From positions 5,642,001-5,706,000 of the forward strand of contig NZ_JAJNEL010000001.1 of assembly GCF_029428675.1 (NCBI RefSeq): a stretch of DNA of 64,000 bases, given 5' to 3'. Below the pieces are notes generated by a model that was not told the DNA's origin, made no database searches, and saw nothing but the letters and a program-made list of their open reading frames with translations. Shown piece by piece: positions 23,978-32,885 of the stretch. Position 1 is the stretch's first letter. The number at the start of each line of letters is the position of its first letter. Origin of the DNA: Streptomyces sp. JH14. GTDB lineage: Bacteria; Actinomycetota; Actinomycetes; Streptomycetales; Streptomycetaceae. Position numbers and translations under genes: made by a program.

Positions 23978-25096
23978 ATGCAGTCCTCAGACCTGAAGAA
24001 CCTGAAGATCGCCGTCGTCGGGGCGGGATACGGCGGCGCGGCGGCGGCCAAGGCTATGAGCCTGCTCGGTGCGGACGTCAACGTCTATGAGCAGGCGAAC
24101 CAGATCCGGGAGGTCGGCGCCGGCATCGGTCTGCGTCCCGCCACCATCGACCGGTTCCGCCAGTGGGGCATCTTCGACGCGATCGCCAAGGTCAGCTCGC
24201 CCAGCGAGTACTTCGAGATCCTCACCGCCACCGGTGAACCGATCATGAAGGAGGCGTGGCCGGCCGCCGGGGACCAGACCCACACCCATCTGATCCATCG
24301 TGGCGACTTCATCGACGCCCTGCTGGGCGTGCTGCCCGAGGGCATGGTGCACCTCGGTCACAAACTGCAGACCGTCGAGGACAAGGGCGACAGCGCCGTC
24401 CTCACCTTTGCGGGCGGCAAGACGGTCGAGGCGGACCTCGTCGTCGGCGCCGACGGCATCAAGTCGGTCGTGCGCCACCAGCTGTTCAGCGACAAGAGCC
24501 CAGTGTTCTCCGGCGAGCACGCCTACCGCGCCGTCATCTCCGTGGACGACGCCCACGGCATGGTCGTCGACGACAACCTCCGGATGTACATAGGCAAAGG
24601 CACGAAGATCTACCTGCTTCCGCTGCGCCACCGGGGCCAGGTGTCGTTCGACATCACCGCCCTGTGCCCGGACAGCATCTGGACGCCCCAGGTCACCAAG
24701 GACGACCTGCTGACGACGGTCGAAGGCTTCGACGAGCGCCTGGTGAGCATCACACGCGACCTCGACATGGACACCGTGAACATCCGCGCCGTGTACGACA
24801 TCGACCCGGTCGACACATGGCACACCGACTCCGTCGTCCTCGTCGGCGACGCCGCCCACTCGATGCTGCACCACCAGGGCCAGGGCGCGAACTCGGCCAT
24901 CGAGGACGCCGGCGCGCTCGCCGACGCCTTGCGCGGGGCCGGCTCCCTGAAGGAGGCACTGGCGCTGTACCAGGCCACTCGCAAGCCCGTGACCGACAAA
25001 TTGCAGGCCATCTCGCGCCAGGGCTGGACCGAAGACGAGATCAACGACGTCTTCCCCGGCCAGAAGCCCGCGGCTGCCGCCGCGCCGAAGGAGTGA
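23978..25096 (+). CDS. FAD-dependent aromatic monooxygenase (class A, salicylate/3-hydroxybenzoate hydroxylase-like)
   Basis: 372-residue single-component flavin hydroxylase using NAD(P)H and O2. Seen: FAD motif VVGAGYGGAAAAKAMSLLG at residues 14-32, DG motif VVGADGIKSVVR near 150, GD motif VLVGDAAHSMLHHQGQGANS near 290, and RPATIDRFRQWGIFDAI as in salicylate-type hydroxylases. Family members insert OH on phenolic rings, sometimes with decarboxylation. Its place between a lactonase-type enzyme and an alpha/beta hydrolase suggests an aromatic pathway. The C-terminal PAAAAAPKE tail is low complexity. Confidence 0.9.
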   Translation: MQSSDLKNLKIAVVGAGYGGAAAAKAMSLLGADVNVYEQANQIREVGAGIGLRPATIDRFRQWGIFDAIAKVSSPSEYFEILTATGEPIMKEAWPAAGDQTHTHLIHRGDFIDALLGVLPEGMVHLGHKLQTVEDKGDSAVLTFAGGKTVEADLVVGADGIKSVVRHQLFSDKSPVFSGEHAYRAVISVDDAHGMVVDDNLRMYIGKGTKIYLLPLRHRGQVSFDITALCPDSIWTPQVTKDDLLTTVEGFDERLVSITRDLDMDTVNIRAVYDIDPVDTWHTDSVVLVGDAAHSMLHHQGQGANSAIEDAGALADALRGAGSLKEALALYQATRKPVTDKLQAISRQGWTEDEINDVFPGQKPAAAAAPKE

Positions 25097-25100
25097 CGAC

Positions 25101-26024
25101 ATGCCGCTGCATCCCGAGATCGCCACGTTCGTCGCCGGCCTGCCCACCCCGCCCGAGGGCCCGCTCGACCCGGTCGCACTGCGCGCCGCCGACGAGGCGC
25201 ATGTCGCTCCCGTGGAGGAACGCCTGCCGCTGCACTCGGTCGAAGACGTGACGGCACGGACCGCCTCCGGCGAGGTGCCGGTGCGGATCTACACGCCGGC
25301 CGAGGCCGACCGTCACGGTCTGCTGGTGTACTTCCACGGCGGCGCCTTCTTCCTCGGCAGCCTGGAGACGCACGACCACGTCGCGCGCTCGCTGGCCAAG
25401 GAGACCGGAATCAAGGTCGTCTCCGTCGGCTACCGCCTGGCGCCCGAGCACGCCTTCCCGGCCGGTCTCGACGACGCTTACGCGGTCGTGCGCTGGGCCG
25501 CCGAGGAGGGGTCGGGACTGGGCTGGGACGGCGAGACCCTCGCCGTCGCCGGCGACAGCTCCGGTGGCACCTTCGCCGCCGCGGTCGCGGCCAAGGCACA
25601 CGACGACGGCTTCCACCGGATCACCCACCAGGTCCTCTACTACCCCTCGCTCGACCTGGACTTCGACCTCGACCGCTATGCCTCGCTGCGGGAGAACGCC
25701 GCGGGCTACGGGCTTGAGACGGCTGGGCTGAAGCCCTTCAACGCCTTCTACCTCGACAGCGGCGCCGATCCCGATGACCCGCTCGTCTCGCCGATCAAGC
25801 GGGCGGACCTCACCGGGCTGCCGCCGGCCCTCATCGTCACCGGGGAGTACGACCCGCTGCGCGACGAGGGCGAGCTCTACGGCCGGCGGCTGCGGGAGGT
25901 CGGCGTGAAGGCGACGGTGAGCCGGTACGAGGGCGCGGGCCATGGATTCGTCCAGCACTTCTCCTGGATCCCGGAGTACCACAGGGTCTTCGCCCAGACA
26001 CGGGACTTCCTCGGCCGGCGCTGA
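25101..26024 (+). CDS. Alpha/beta hydrolase, hormone-sensitive lipase family
   Basis: 307-residue esterase. Oxyanion-hole motif YFHGGAFFLGSLETHD near 75-85, nucleophile elbow VAGDSSGGTFAA near 150, acid region ALIVTGEYDPLRDEGELY near 240-255, catalytic His in GAGHGFVQHF near 275. A complete Ser-Asp-His triad is therefore visible. It cleaves small carboxylic esters or lactones. It starts 4 bases after the monooxygenase stop codon (GGAG within it). A 16-bp hairpin directly after it separates it from the metallo-hydrolase gene. Confidence 0.92.
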   Translation: MPLHPEIATFVAGLPTPPEGPLDPVALRAADEAHVAPVEERLPLHSVEDVTARTASGEVPVRIYTPAEADRHGLLVYFHGGAFFLGSLETHDHVARSLAKETGIKVVSVGYRLAPEHAFPAGLDDAYAVVRWAAEEGSGLGWDGETLAVAGDSSGGTFAAAVAAKAHDDGFHRITHQVLYYPSLDLDFDLDRYASLRENAAGYGLETAGLKPFNAFYLDSGADPDDPLVSPIKRADLTGLPPALIVTGEYDPLRDEGELYGRRLREVGVKATVSRYEGAGHGFVQHFSWIPEYHRVFAQTRDFLGRR

Positions 26025-26031
26025 CCTCGCG

Positions 26032-26073
26032 GGTGTCCGGTGGATCAGGCCGCGCCGATCCACCGGACACCCC
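26032..26073. terminator. 16-bp perfect hairpin inside the catabolic cluster
   Basis: Arms 26032-26047 and 26058-26073, 10-nt loop, 8 bases after the alpha/beta hydrolase stop codon. Either a terminator that ends the first transcript or a processing/attenuation point, since the next gene begins only 35 bases later. Confidence 0.65.
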
Positions 26074-26108
26074 CCGGCCGACCCACGTACGAGCTCAGAA
26101 AGAGAGCC

Positions 26109-27050
26109 ATGGCGCACGCAGTCAACGTCCATCCGTTGGTCTCGCCGTGGGGACGATTCGGTCTCTACAGCTTCTTCATCGATGCACCCGAGCCGGCCAT
26201 CGTCGACACCGGAATCGCCTCCTCGCCCACCGCAGGGATGGCTCCCGCCCTCGAGGCGATCGGGCGCCGCATCGAGGACGTGCGCTGGATCCTGCTGACC
26301 CACGGTCACATCGACCACGTCGGCGGGGCACACGCCCTGTGGGAGCTCACCGGCCGGCGCGCCCAGGTGGTGATCCACGAGGCCGACGCACCGATGCTCC
26401 GCTCGCGGCGGGCCCACGTGGAGGAGTATCTCGCCGGACGGGGCCGGTACCTGGGCGACCCCGAGGGCGAGGCGAAGGTGACCGCCACCGCGCATGCCGT
26501 CATCGCCGGCGAGATGGAGCCCACCCTGCGCGTCAAGGGCGGCGAGACCCTCTCCCTCGGCGGCGACGTCACCGTCTCGGTGCACTCGATCCCGGGCCAC
26601 ACGCTCGGATCGGTCGCGTACGTCGTCGACGGCCAGGGCGCGGTGTTCACCGGTGACGCCGTTCAGGCCCACGGGGCCGCCAACGGCTTCCCCGGTTACA
26701 CGGACCCGGTCGCCTATCGCACCAGCTTGGAGTACCTGCGCGACGAGATCCGTCCGCGGCACCTCTACCTCGGGCACCCGTACCGTCGCGCCGACGGCAC
26801 GCCGTACGGCGTCGAGCTCGATGCCGCGCAGGCCCAGGAGGCCATCGCCCAGAGCCTCGCCGCCGAGGGCCGGGTCGGCGCGGCCGCCTGCGGCTGCCTG
26901 CAGACAGGCCTGGCGGAGACGGATTCGCCGTACTCCCCGTTCGCCCGCGTCGCCGAGGAGCTCGGCTACACCGGCGACCCCACGCTCGAGCCGTCGCCGT
27001 TCTTCACCTCGATGCACGGCTACCGCGAGCACCTCGACCAGAACGCGTAA
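26109..27050 (+). CDS. Metallo-beta-lactamase-fold hydrolase
   Basis: 313-residue MBL-fold protein with the dinuclear zinc motif LTHGHIDHVGG (near 67-77), a later His in PGHTLGSVAY, Asp in VFTGDAVQAHG and His in YLGHPYR. These features match lactonases and glyoxalase II-type thioesterases; the C-terminal cysteine-containing segment (GAAACGCLQTG) is unusual. The start ATG at 26109 follows AGAAAGAGAG. It sits between the hairpin and the CocE/NonD gene (18-base gap), so these two probably form the distal unit of the cluster. Confidence 0.88.
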   Translation: MAHAVNVHPLVSPWGRFGLYSFFIDAPEPAIVDTGIASSPTAGMAPALEAIGRRIEDVRWILLTHGHIDHVGGAHALWELTGRRAQVVIHEADAPMLRSRRAHVEEYLAGRGRYLGDPEGEAKVTATAHAVIAGEMEPTLRVKGGETLSLGGDVTVSVHSIPGHTLGSVAYVVDGQGAVFTGDAVQAHGAANGFPGYTDPVAYRTSLEYLRDEIRPRHLYLGHPYRRADGTPYGVELDAAQAQEAIAQSLAAEGRVGAAACGCLQTGLAETDSPYSPFARVAEELGYTGDPTLEPSPFFTSMHGYREHLDQNA

Positions 27051-27068
27051 CACAGGAGCTTCGCACTC

Positions 27069-28853
27069 ATGACTGACTTTCAGACGGTTCGGGCGGGCGA
27101 GCAGACCATCGCCGTCCGCAAGGACCTCCAGGTGCCGATGCGGGACGGCGTCACGCTGGCAGCCGACACCTACAGCGGCCTGGACGACACACCGCGGCCC
27201 GCACTCGTGGCCCTGAGCCCCTACGGCAAGGAGCTGCAGGCCCTCGCGCTCACGACGCCTCCGCAGCGGCGCCCCAGCCCGATGTGGGACGGCTGCATCG
27301 AGGCCGGCGACATCGCGCGCGTCGTCAAGGAGGGCTACGTCCACGTCATCGGCGACCTGCGCGGCTCCGGTGCCTCCGAGGGCGAGCACATCGGCAACTA
27401 CAACGCCGGTGGTGTCTCGCTCGGCCAGGACGCCTACGACTTCATCGAGTGGGTCGCGGCGCAGCCGTGGTGCGACGGCAACGTCGGCATGATCGGTATC
27501 TCCTACTTCGGCTCGATGCAGGTGCTCGCCGCCGCCGAGCGGCCGCCGCACCTCAAGGCGATCTTCGTCAGCGGCGGCCACTACGACTTCTACGAGACCA
27601 CCTACCACGGCGGCGTCATGTGGTTCATGCCGCGCGCAGCCCGCGAGGGCCGCGGCGGCGACTCCGGCTGGGCCTTCACCGACGGCGTCAAATCCCGCAT
27701 GCTCGAGACCTACTCACCGAAGGAGATCAAGGAGAAGGTCGCCGAGCGGCTGCAGGACCCGGACGTGGCCGCCTGGCCGAACCTGGTCCACGTGCTGAAC
27801 TACCCGAAGAACCACGAGGCCTGGTTCGACATCGTGATGAACGAGGTCGACGGCGAGTGGTACGAGGAGCGCAACCCGGTCACCCTCGCGCCGAACATCC
27901 ACATCCCGGTCTGGCTGCAGATCGACCAGGGCCGCGGCTGGACGATTGACGGGACCATCGAGCTGTTCAATTCACTGAACGGCCCGAAGAAGCTCGACAT
28001 CGGCCCCTACCCGCCGATGCAGTCGCGCCCCTTCATCGAAGAGCACGACAAGATGTTCCGGTGGTACGACTACTGGATCAAGGGCATCGACAACGGGGTG
28101 ATGGACGAGCCGGCCGTCACCGTCCACGTCGAGGGCTCGCGCGAGTACGTCACCGGCGCGCAGTGGCCGCCGAAGGACGTGGAGTACAAGTCGCTCTACT
28201 TCCGCCCGCGCCGCAAGCTCTCCTTCGAGCCCGAGCTGATGGGCGCCGAGCACGCGGCCCCCGACGGCTTCTACCAGGCGCCGCTGACGGTGACCGACAA
28301 GGTGGAGATCCTCAACTGGAGCACGGAGCCGTTCACCGAGCCCACCGAGATGATCGGTCAGGGTGCGGCGCACCTCTTCGCGGAGATCGACCAGCCCGAA
28401 ACGAACTTCATCCTGCGCATGTGGGACGAGGCGCCGGGCGGAAGGCGTCAGCTCGTGACGACCGCCTATCTCAAGGCCTCGCACCGCGAGCTCGACGAGG
28501 AGCGCACCTCGGACGGCGACCCCTACCACCCGCACACCCGCGCGGTGCCGGTCGAGCCGGGGCGGATCGAGGAGTACGTGCTGCGCGTGTACCCGTTCGC
28601 GGCGACGTTCCTGCCGGGCCACAAGCTGGTCGTGGAGCTCTCCAACGACGAGCCGCCGGCCGACGAACACAATGCGCTGCTGCCGCCGGACGCCTTCCAC
28701 CTACCGGTGGGCCGCCCCGTCACCCACAAGATCTACCGCGACGCCGCACACCCCTCCCGGCTGGTGCTGCCGTTCACGACGGTCACGGCGCCGGACGTGA
28801 CGCGACCGGGCTCTGCGCGCCACGAAGACGGAGACCGGCGCAGCGGCTCCTGA
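27069..28853 (+). CDS. CocE/NonD-family serine hydrolase (X-Pro dipeptidyl-peptidase fold)
   Basis: 594 residues. N-terminal alpha/beta hydrolase (S15-like) domain with MRDGVTLAADTYSG, GDLRGSGASEGEH and nucleophile motif GMIGISYFGSMQVLAA near 140. The C-terminal jelly-roll domain of the CocE/NonD family (residues about 380-575) includes RVYPFAATFLPGHKLVVELS. Family members cleave esters such as cocaine or glutaryl-7-ACA, or macrotetrolide bonds in NonD. No signal peptide is visible, so it is cytosolic. It ends the catabolic cluster. Confidence 0.9.
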   Translation: MTDFQTVRAGEQTIAVRKDLQVPMRDGVTLAADTYSGLDDTPRPALVALSPYGKELQALALTTPPQRRPSPMWDGCIEAGDIARVVKEGYVHVIGDLRGSGASEGEHIGNYNAGGVSLGQDAYDFIEWVAAQPWCDGNVGMIGISYFGSMQVLAAAERPPHLKAIFVSGGHYDFYETTYHGGVMWFMPRAAREGRGGDSGWAFTDGVKSRMLETYSPKEIKEKVAERLQDPDVAAWPNLVHVLNYPKNHEAWFDIVMNEVDGEWYEERNPVTLAPNIHIPVWLQIDQGRGWTIDGTIELFNSLNGPKKLDIGPYPPMQSRPFIEEHDKMFRWYDYWIKGIDNGVMDEPAVTVHVEGSREYVTGAQWPPKDVEYKSLYFRPRRKLSFEPELMGAEHAAPDGFYQAPLTVTDKVEILNWSTEPFTEPTEMIGQGAAHLFAEIDQPETNFILRMWDEAPGGRRQLVTTAYLKASHRELDEERTSDGDPYHPHTRAVPVEPGRIEEYVLRVYPFAATFLPGHKLVVELSNDEPPADEHNALLPPDAFHLPVGRPVTHKIYRDAAHPSRLVLPFTTVTAPDVTRPGSARHEDGDRRSGS

Positions 28854-29168
28854 CGAGGCCGACGCCGACCGGGGGACCGCCGTACCCTCGGCGGCCGGCC
28901 CCGCCTCTTCGCCCGGCCGGCGTCCGGACCTTCGCGCTCCCAGGCACGTTGTCCCGGCCGTCGGCCGAGCAGTGGTCGGTCATGCCGGATTCCGGCGGCC
29001 GGACGATCCGGTCCGCGGTGGACCAGCCGCACCCCACCCGTGTCTTCTGCGCCCACGCGGCCGTGACCGCAGGTGATCTGACCTGCCGGCCGCGTGTCGT
29101 CGCGGAACGTCACTGTCCGTGGCGGTCTGCGCGTGCCGTGGCGACGCCGAGTCACTAGGCTCGTCATC
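28854..29168 (+). promoter_or_regulatory. Gap with a leaderless-type promoter of the TRIC gene
   Basis: A 315-base gap without a gene. TAGGCT at 29156-29161 is a -10-like hexamer ending 7 bases before GTG 29169, the spacing expected for a leaderless transcript, and there is no Shine-Dalgarno sequence there. Nothing else is recognised. Confidence 0.35.
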
Positions 29169-29924
29169 GTGTCCACCGTAGGTGTGACGTCGGCTTCCCT
29201 GATCCCCGCCGGAATCACGGTCGCGACGCGCTATCTCGACCTTGCCGGTGTCTTCTCGTGCGCGCTGCTGGGGGGCGCCGTGGCCCGCACGGCCGGTCTG
29301 GACCTGTTCGGGTTCCTGGTGGTGGGCATCATCTCCGGTCTGGGCGGAGGCATGATCAGGGACGTGCTGCTGCAGCACGGCACACCGGTCGCGCTGACCG
29401 ACTACGCCTACCTGCCGACCGCCGTCGCCGGGGCCGTGGTGGTCTTTCTCATCAAGATCAGCGAGGCGTCCTGGACCCGGCTCTTCACCGCGCTCGACGC
29501 CGCCGTGCTCGGGTTCTGGGCGGTCACCGGGGTCAACAAGACGCTCGCCGTGGGTCTGGGATGGCTTCCGGCCATCCTCCTGGGCACCGTGACCGCCGTC
29601 GGCGGCGGCGCCCTGCGCGATGTCGTCCTCGGCCGGGTGCCGGCTGTCTTCGGGGGCAACGGTCTGTACGCCACCGTCGCCATCGCGGTCGCCGGAGTCA
29701 CGGTGATCTGCGTGTACCTCGGCGTGCCGGCGATCGGCGCCGGCCTGGGCATCACCCTGGCCCTGGCCTTCCGGCTCACTGCCGTGCGGTTCGGCTGGAA
29801 CCTGCCCAACAGCCTGGACTGGCAGCCCCGGGCCAGGATGGCCGCGACGCTGCGGCACGGCACCGGCACTGCCGCGCGAAAGGGGAAAGAAGAGCAGTCC
29901 CACCCGCGCAAGGAGACGTCGTGA
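29169..29924 (+). CDS. TRIC/UPF0126-type cation channel family membrane protein
   Basis: 251-residue inner-membrane protein with seven hydrophobic segments in two repeats. Each repeat has the glycine-rich signature: GIISGLGGGMIRDVLL and GTVTAVGGGALRDVVLG. Prokaryotic homologues form trimeric potassium/sodium-permeable channels; the physiological role is unclear. GTG 29169 is chosen because it gives MSTVGVTSASLIPAG just before the first helix. It is coupled by a GTGA overlap to the M20 amidohydrolase. Confidence 0.88.
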   Translation: MSTVGVTSASLIPAGITVATRYLDLAGVFSCALLGGAVARTAGLDLFGFLVVGIISGLGGGMIRDVLLQHGTPVALTDYAYLPTAVAGAVVVFLIKISEASWTRLFTALDAAVLGFWAVTGVNKTLAVGLGWLPAILLGTVTAVGGGALRDVVLGRVPAVFGGNGLYATVAIAVAGVTVICVYLGVPAIGAGLGITLALAFRLTAVRFGWNLPNSLDWQPRARMAATLRHGTGTAARKGKEEQSHPRKETS

Positions 29925-31177
29925 TTGACCGAAACCGTGCAGTGCTGTCCGGCCTCGCCGGTATCCGCTCCGATCTCGAGGACCTCTACCGGGATCTGCA
30001 CAGGCATCCCGAACTCGGCCTGCGGGAGCACCGCACGGCGAAGAAGGCGTCCGACGCTCTGCGGGATCTCGGTTACGAGGTCACAGACGGCATCGGCGGC
30101 ACGGGCGTGATCGGCGTTCTGGCCAACGGCGACGGACCTACCGTCATGGCCCGCGCGGACATGGACGCCCTCCCGGTACGCGAGCAGACCGGTCTGCCCT
30201 ACGCCTCCACTGTGACCCTGACCGGTCCGGACGGCACAGGGCAGCCGGTCATGCACGCCTGCGGACACGATGTGCACGTGACCGCTCTGCTCGGCTGCAC
30301 ACGGCTGATGACTCAGGCCGAAGACGCCTGGCGCGGTACATTCGTGGCGCTCTTCCAGCCCTCGGAGGAGAACGGCGACGGCGCCCATGCCATGATCGAC
30401 GACGGTCTCACGGCAAGGGTGCCCCGGCCCGACGTGGTACTCGCCCAGCACGTCCTGCCCTATCCGGCCGGCTACGTCGGCACCCGTCCGGGGCCGTTCC
30501 TGTCGGCCGCGGACAGCCTGCGCATCACCGTCCACGGCCGAGGGGCTCACGGCTCCATGCCCCAGGCCGCGGTCGACCCCGTGGTGATGGCCGCTATGAT
30601 CGTTGTGCGCTTGCAGACCATCGTTTCCCGGGAACTCGCCGCCACCACCCCCGCCGTCGTCACCGTAGGCAGCATCCACGCCGGCACCGGCCCCAACGTC
30701 ATCCCCGACGGCGCCGTCATCGAGGTCAACGTCCGGACCTACGACGACGCCACGCGCACCAAGGTCCTGAAGGCGATCGAGCGCATCGTCCGGACCGAGA
30801 GCGAGGCGTCCGGGTCGCCGCAGGCACCCGAGATCGAGCGAACGGCCGCCTTTCCGCCCACCGTCAACGACGAGGAAGTGACGCGGCGCGTCGCGGAGGC
30901 GTTCGCCGCCCATTTCGCCGACGACGCGCACACCATCGACCTGCAGACCGCCAGCGAGGACATGAGCGAGATCGCCAAAGCGTTCGGCGCGCCGTTCACC
31001 TATTGGGGCATCGGAGGCATCGACGCCGAGCTGTATGCCGAGGCCGCCCAGAAGGGCACCATCGCCCAGGACGTCCCGGTCAACCACAGCCCTGCCTTCG
31101 CCCCCGTCGTCCAACCCACCCTGGACACCGGCGTCAGCGCCATGACGGTGGCTGCCCTCGCCTGGCTCGGCAGCTGA
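29921..31177 (+). CDS. M20-family amidohydrolase (N-acyl amino acid hydrolase type)
   Basis: 418-residue cytosolic dizinc hydrolase (M20D/AmiA-HipO-like). Metal and catalytic residues seen: RADMDALPVRE near 82, HACGHDVHVTALLG near 110, PSEENGDGA near 148 (catalytic Glu), then the lid domain GRGAHGSMPQAAVDPV near 205, and a late metal His in PVNHSPAF. It releases an amino acid or acid from an N-acyl or hippurate-like substrate. The start GTG 29921 overlaps the upstream stop codon (GTGA) with AAGGAG 7 bases before. Confidence 0.92.
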   Translation: MIDRNRAVLSGLAGIRSDLEDLYRDLHRHPELGLREHRTAKKASDALRDLGYEVTDGIGGTGVIGVLANGDGPTVMARADMDALPVREQTGLPYASTVTLTGPDGTGQPVMHACGHDVHVTALLGCTRLMTQAEDAWRGTFVALFQPSEENGDGAHAMIDDGLTARVPRPDVVLAQHVLPYPAGYVGTRPGPFLSAADSLRITVHGRGAHGSMPQAAVDPVVMAAMIVVRLQTIVSRELAATTPAVVTVGSIHAGTGPNVIPDGAVIEVNVRTYDDATRTKVLKAIERIVRTESEASGSPQAPEIERTAAFPPTVNDEEVTRRVAEAFAAHFADDAHTIDLQTASEDMSEIAKAFGAPFTYWGIGGIDAELYAEAAQKGTIAQDVPVNHSPAFAPVVQPTLDTGVSAMTVAALAWLGS

Positions 31178-32028
31178 CGTGAAATCGGCAGTTCCAGCGA
31201 GCCGTGGCTGTGGCGACCGCTACCTGGCAGCGCGCCGACGCTGCGGTCCCGGAACGTGGTGCCCAGAAGGCCGGCTTGCGGGTGCCGACCAGGTACAGGC
31301 ACGAGCAGTCCGTGTGGCAGAGTCAGCCGGCAACACTCTGACGCTCGTTCGACGCTCTGGGCGCTCGCATACGGCGCGATGAGCCCAGAAAGTGGCTCTG
31401 AGCTGGGCTTTTCCGTGGCGCGTTCGGGCCGACATGTTTGCGATTACGCATCACGTGGAGTGCGTGGCGATTCTCGAACCCGCCGCAAAGGGCTCCTGAC
31501 CTGTAATTTTGCGCGTGTGCGTTAGGGGTGGTGTGGGAGTCACGGGCAATGTCCTGACGCTCTGACGCTCGTTCTGACCAGGTGTCACCTGGCTGATCGT
31601 GCAGGTCGCGCGGGGCGGGAGGCGCGCTCCCGAGGGCCGGCTTTGCGAGGACCTGAAAGAAGTTGGCCGGGTTCGAGGCCCGCAGCTCCGCGACCCTGTC
31701 GTCCGTGCCCCTGATCCGGTCCGCGATCAGCGGCAGCATCCGCGCTCGCGCGGAGGCACATACGCCCTCCTCGCGTACGTGCACCTCGTCGGAGGCGACG
31801 GCCTCCTCCCCGAGTTCCGGCCGACGTGCTGCGGCCGACCGGGACTCCTGCCGCGTCCGCGATCTCACGACCCAGCCGCCAGGACCCGTTACGTGGGCGA
31901 GCGCACCGCCGTGCCCGGCGCCTCCGCCCTCACGACCCGGACCCCTCGCCGAGCCCATCCGCGCGGAGAAGGTGACGGCGCCGACCCTTTCACCCGAGTT
32001 GGCGCTGCGCGAGTTCGAGCCCGAACGC
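31178..32028. other. 851-base region without a confident gene
   Basis: No recognised protein. On the minus strand around 31650-31800 a frame reads RMLPLIADRIRGTDDRVAEL, loosely like the dimerisation helix of a MerR-type protein, and may be a remnant. A 15-bp direct repeat (31336, 31560) brackets 209 bases containing a T-arm-like GGGTTCGAGAATC on the minus strand. Confidence 0.4.
31336..31574. repeat. 15-bp direct repeat pair
   Basis: CTCTGACGCTCGTTC occurs exactly at 31336-31350 and 31560-31574. The enclosed 209 bases hold no gene. Target-site duplication of a small non-autonomous element, an att pair, or chance are all possible. Confidence 0.45.
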
Positions 32029-32421
32029 CTACGTGTTTGCGGCCTGGTTTCGTTCCACTCGCTCGCGCAGCGTCCGCGCGAACTCCTCGGCCCGCGCCAG
32101 CTGGACGCGCAACTTGGTCACCTGATCGGCAGCGCCGTGCTCGTATCCGCGGACGCGCTCCAGCAGGATTTCTCGCTCTCCCCGCGACAGGTCACCTTCA
32201 TCGAGGCGGTCGGTGGCGTCGAGCAGGTCGCGCATCTGCTCCAGAGTGAAGCCAAGGGGTTTCATCCGGCGGACAACCATGAGTCGTTCGACGTCTCGCT
32301 CGGTGTAGAGGCGGAAGCCTCCCTGCGAGCGGGCGGAGGGAACGACCAGGCCGACCTCCTCGTAGTGCCGGATCGTGCGCAGGGACAGCTCGGTCCGCGT
32401 GGCCACCTCACCGATCTGCAT
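32029..32421 (-). CDS. MerR-family transcriptional regulator
   Basis: 130 residues. N-terminal winged HTH MQIGEVATRTELSLRTIRHY, EEVGLVVPSARSQGGFRLYT, then the long dimerisation helix LSRGEREILLERVRGYEHGA. There is no metal-binding cysteine pair, so it is not a heavy-metal sensor of the MerR/CueR type. ATG 32421 gives the family N-terminus; GTG 32436 in the same frame is possible. Divergent from the SulP transporter, with a MerR-style dyad between them. Confidence 0.88.
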   Translation of the reverse strand: MQIGEVATRTELSLRTIRHYEEVGLVVPSARSQGGFRLYTERDVERLMVVRRMKPLGFTLEQMRDLLDATDRLDEGDLSRGEREILLERVRGYEHGAADQVTKLRVQLARAEEFARTLRERVERNQAANT

Positions 32422-32496
32422 GTGCTTGCCGTCCACGCCCGTGATCCTCTGGCCTCTCGTCCTTGTCGGCCGGGCCCCGAGCGGGCACCGCCCTCT

Positions 32497-32517
32497 CACT
32501 CTAACGTTACGGTAGAG
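32497..32517. promoter_or_regulatory. MerR-type operator between merR and sulP
   Basis: ACTCTA (32497-32502), a 9-base spacer ACGTTACGG, TAGAGT (32512-32517). Dyads of this size placed between -35 and -10 are typical MerR sites. It lies 76 bases before the merR start and, on the other side, in the long leader of the transporter gene. Confidence 0.5.
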
Positions 32518-32885
32518 TTGTCCTGACGTGGGCGGCGTACCCGTGCCCACCGGTGCCGTGTCGGGGCCGATGACGCCCTCGGCGAAGTTCCGATTATTTT
32601 GCAGGAGAGAAGCGTGCGCGAGCTCATGCCGCCCGGCGCTGTCGCCTGCCCGCCGTGATGATGCGCCTGCGGAACTGAATTCCTGTGCAAGCGCGGGGGC
32701 TGTTCCGCTCCTCGCTCGTCCTTCGGCTCCGCGCTCATGGAGCCGCTCGCGGGGTGCCGACCCCGTTCCACCGCACCCTTCCGCGTGCCCCGGTCTGCCG
32801 AACGGGGTGTGCCCGAGCACGACAGGTTCCGTCTCCGTTGTCTTCTGCTGCCTCAGCTGTGTCCCCGGCCGCGCGCCTGCGTGGC

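Noticed and set aside
31440..31560. T-arm-like GGGTTCGAGAATC on the minus strand suggesting a tRNA gene
   Set aside because: No acceptor, D or anticodon arms could be folded around it and no CCA-like 3' end is placed correctly.
32527..32885. Open frame leading into the SulP gene (possible N-terminal extension)
   Set aside because: Composition is not protein-like and the SulP family starts near MKPDWFSDP; treated as leader.
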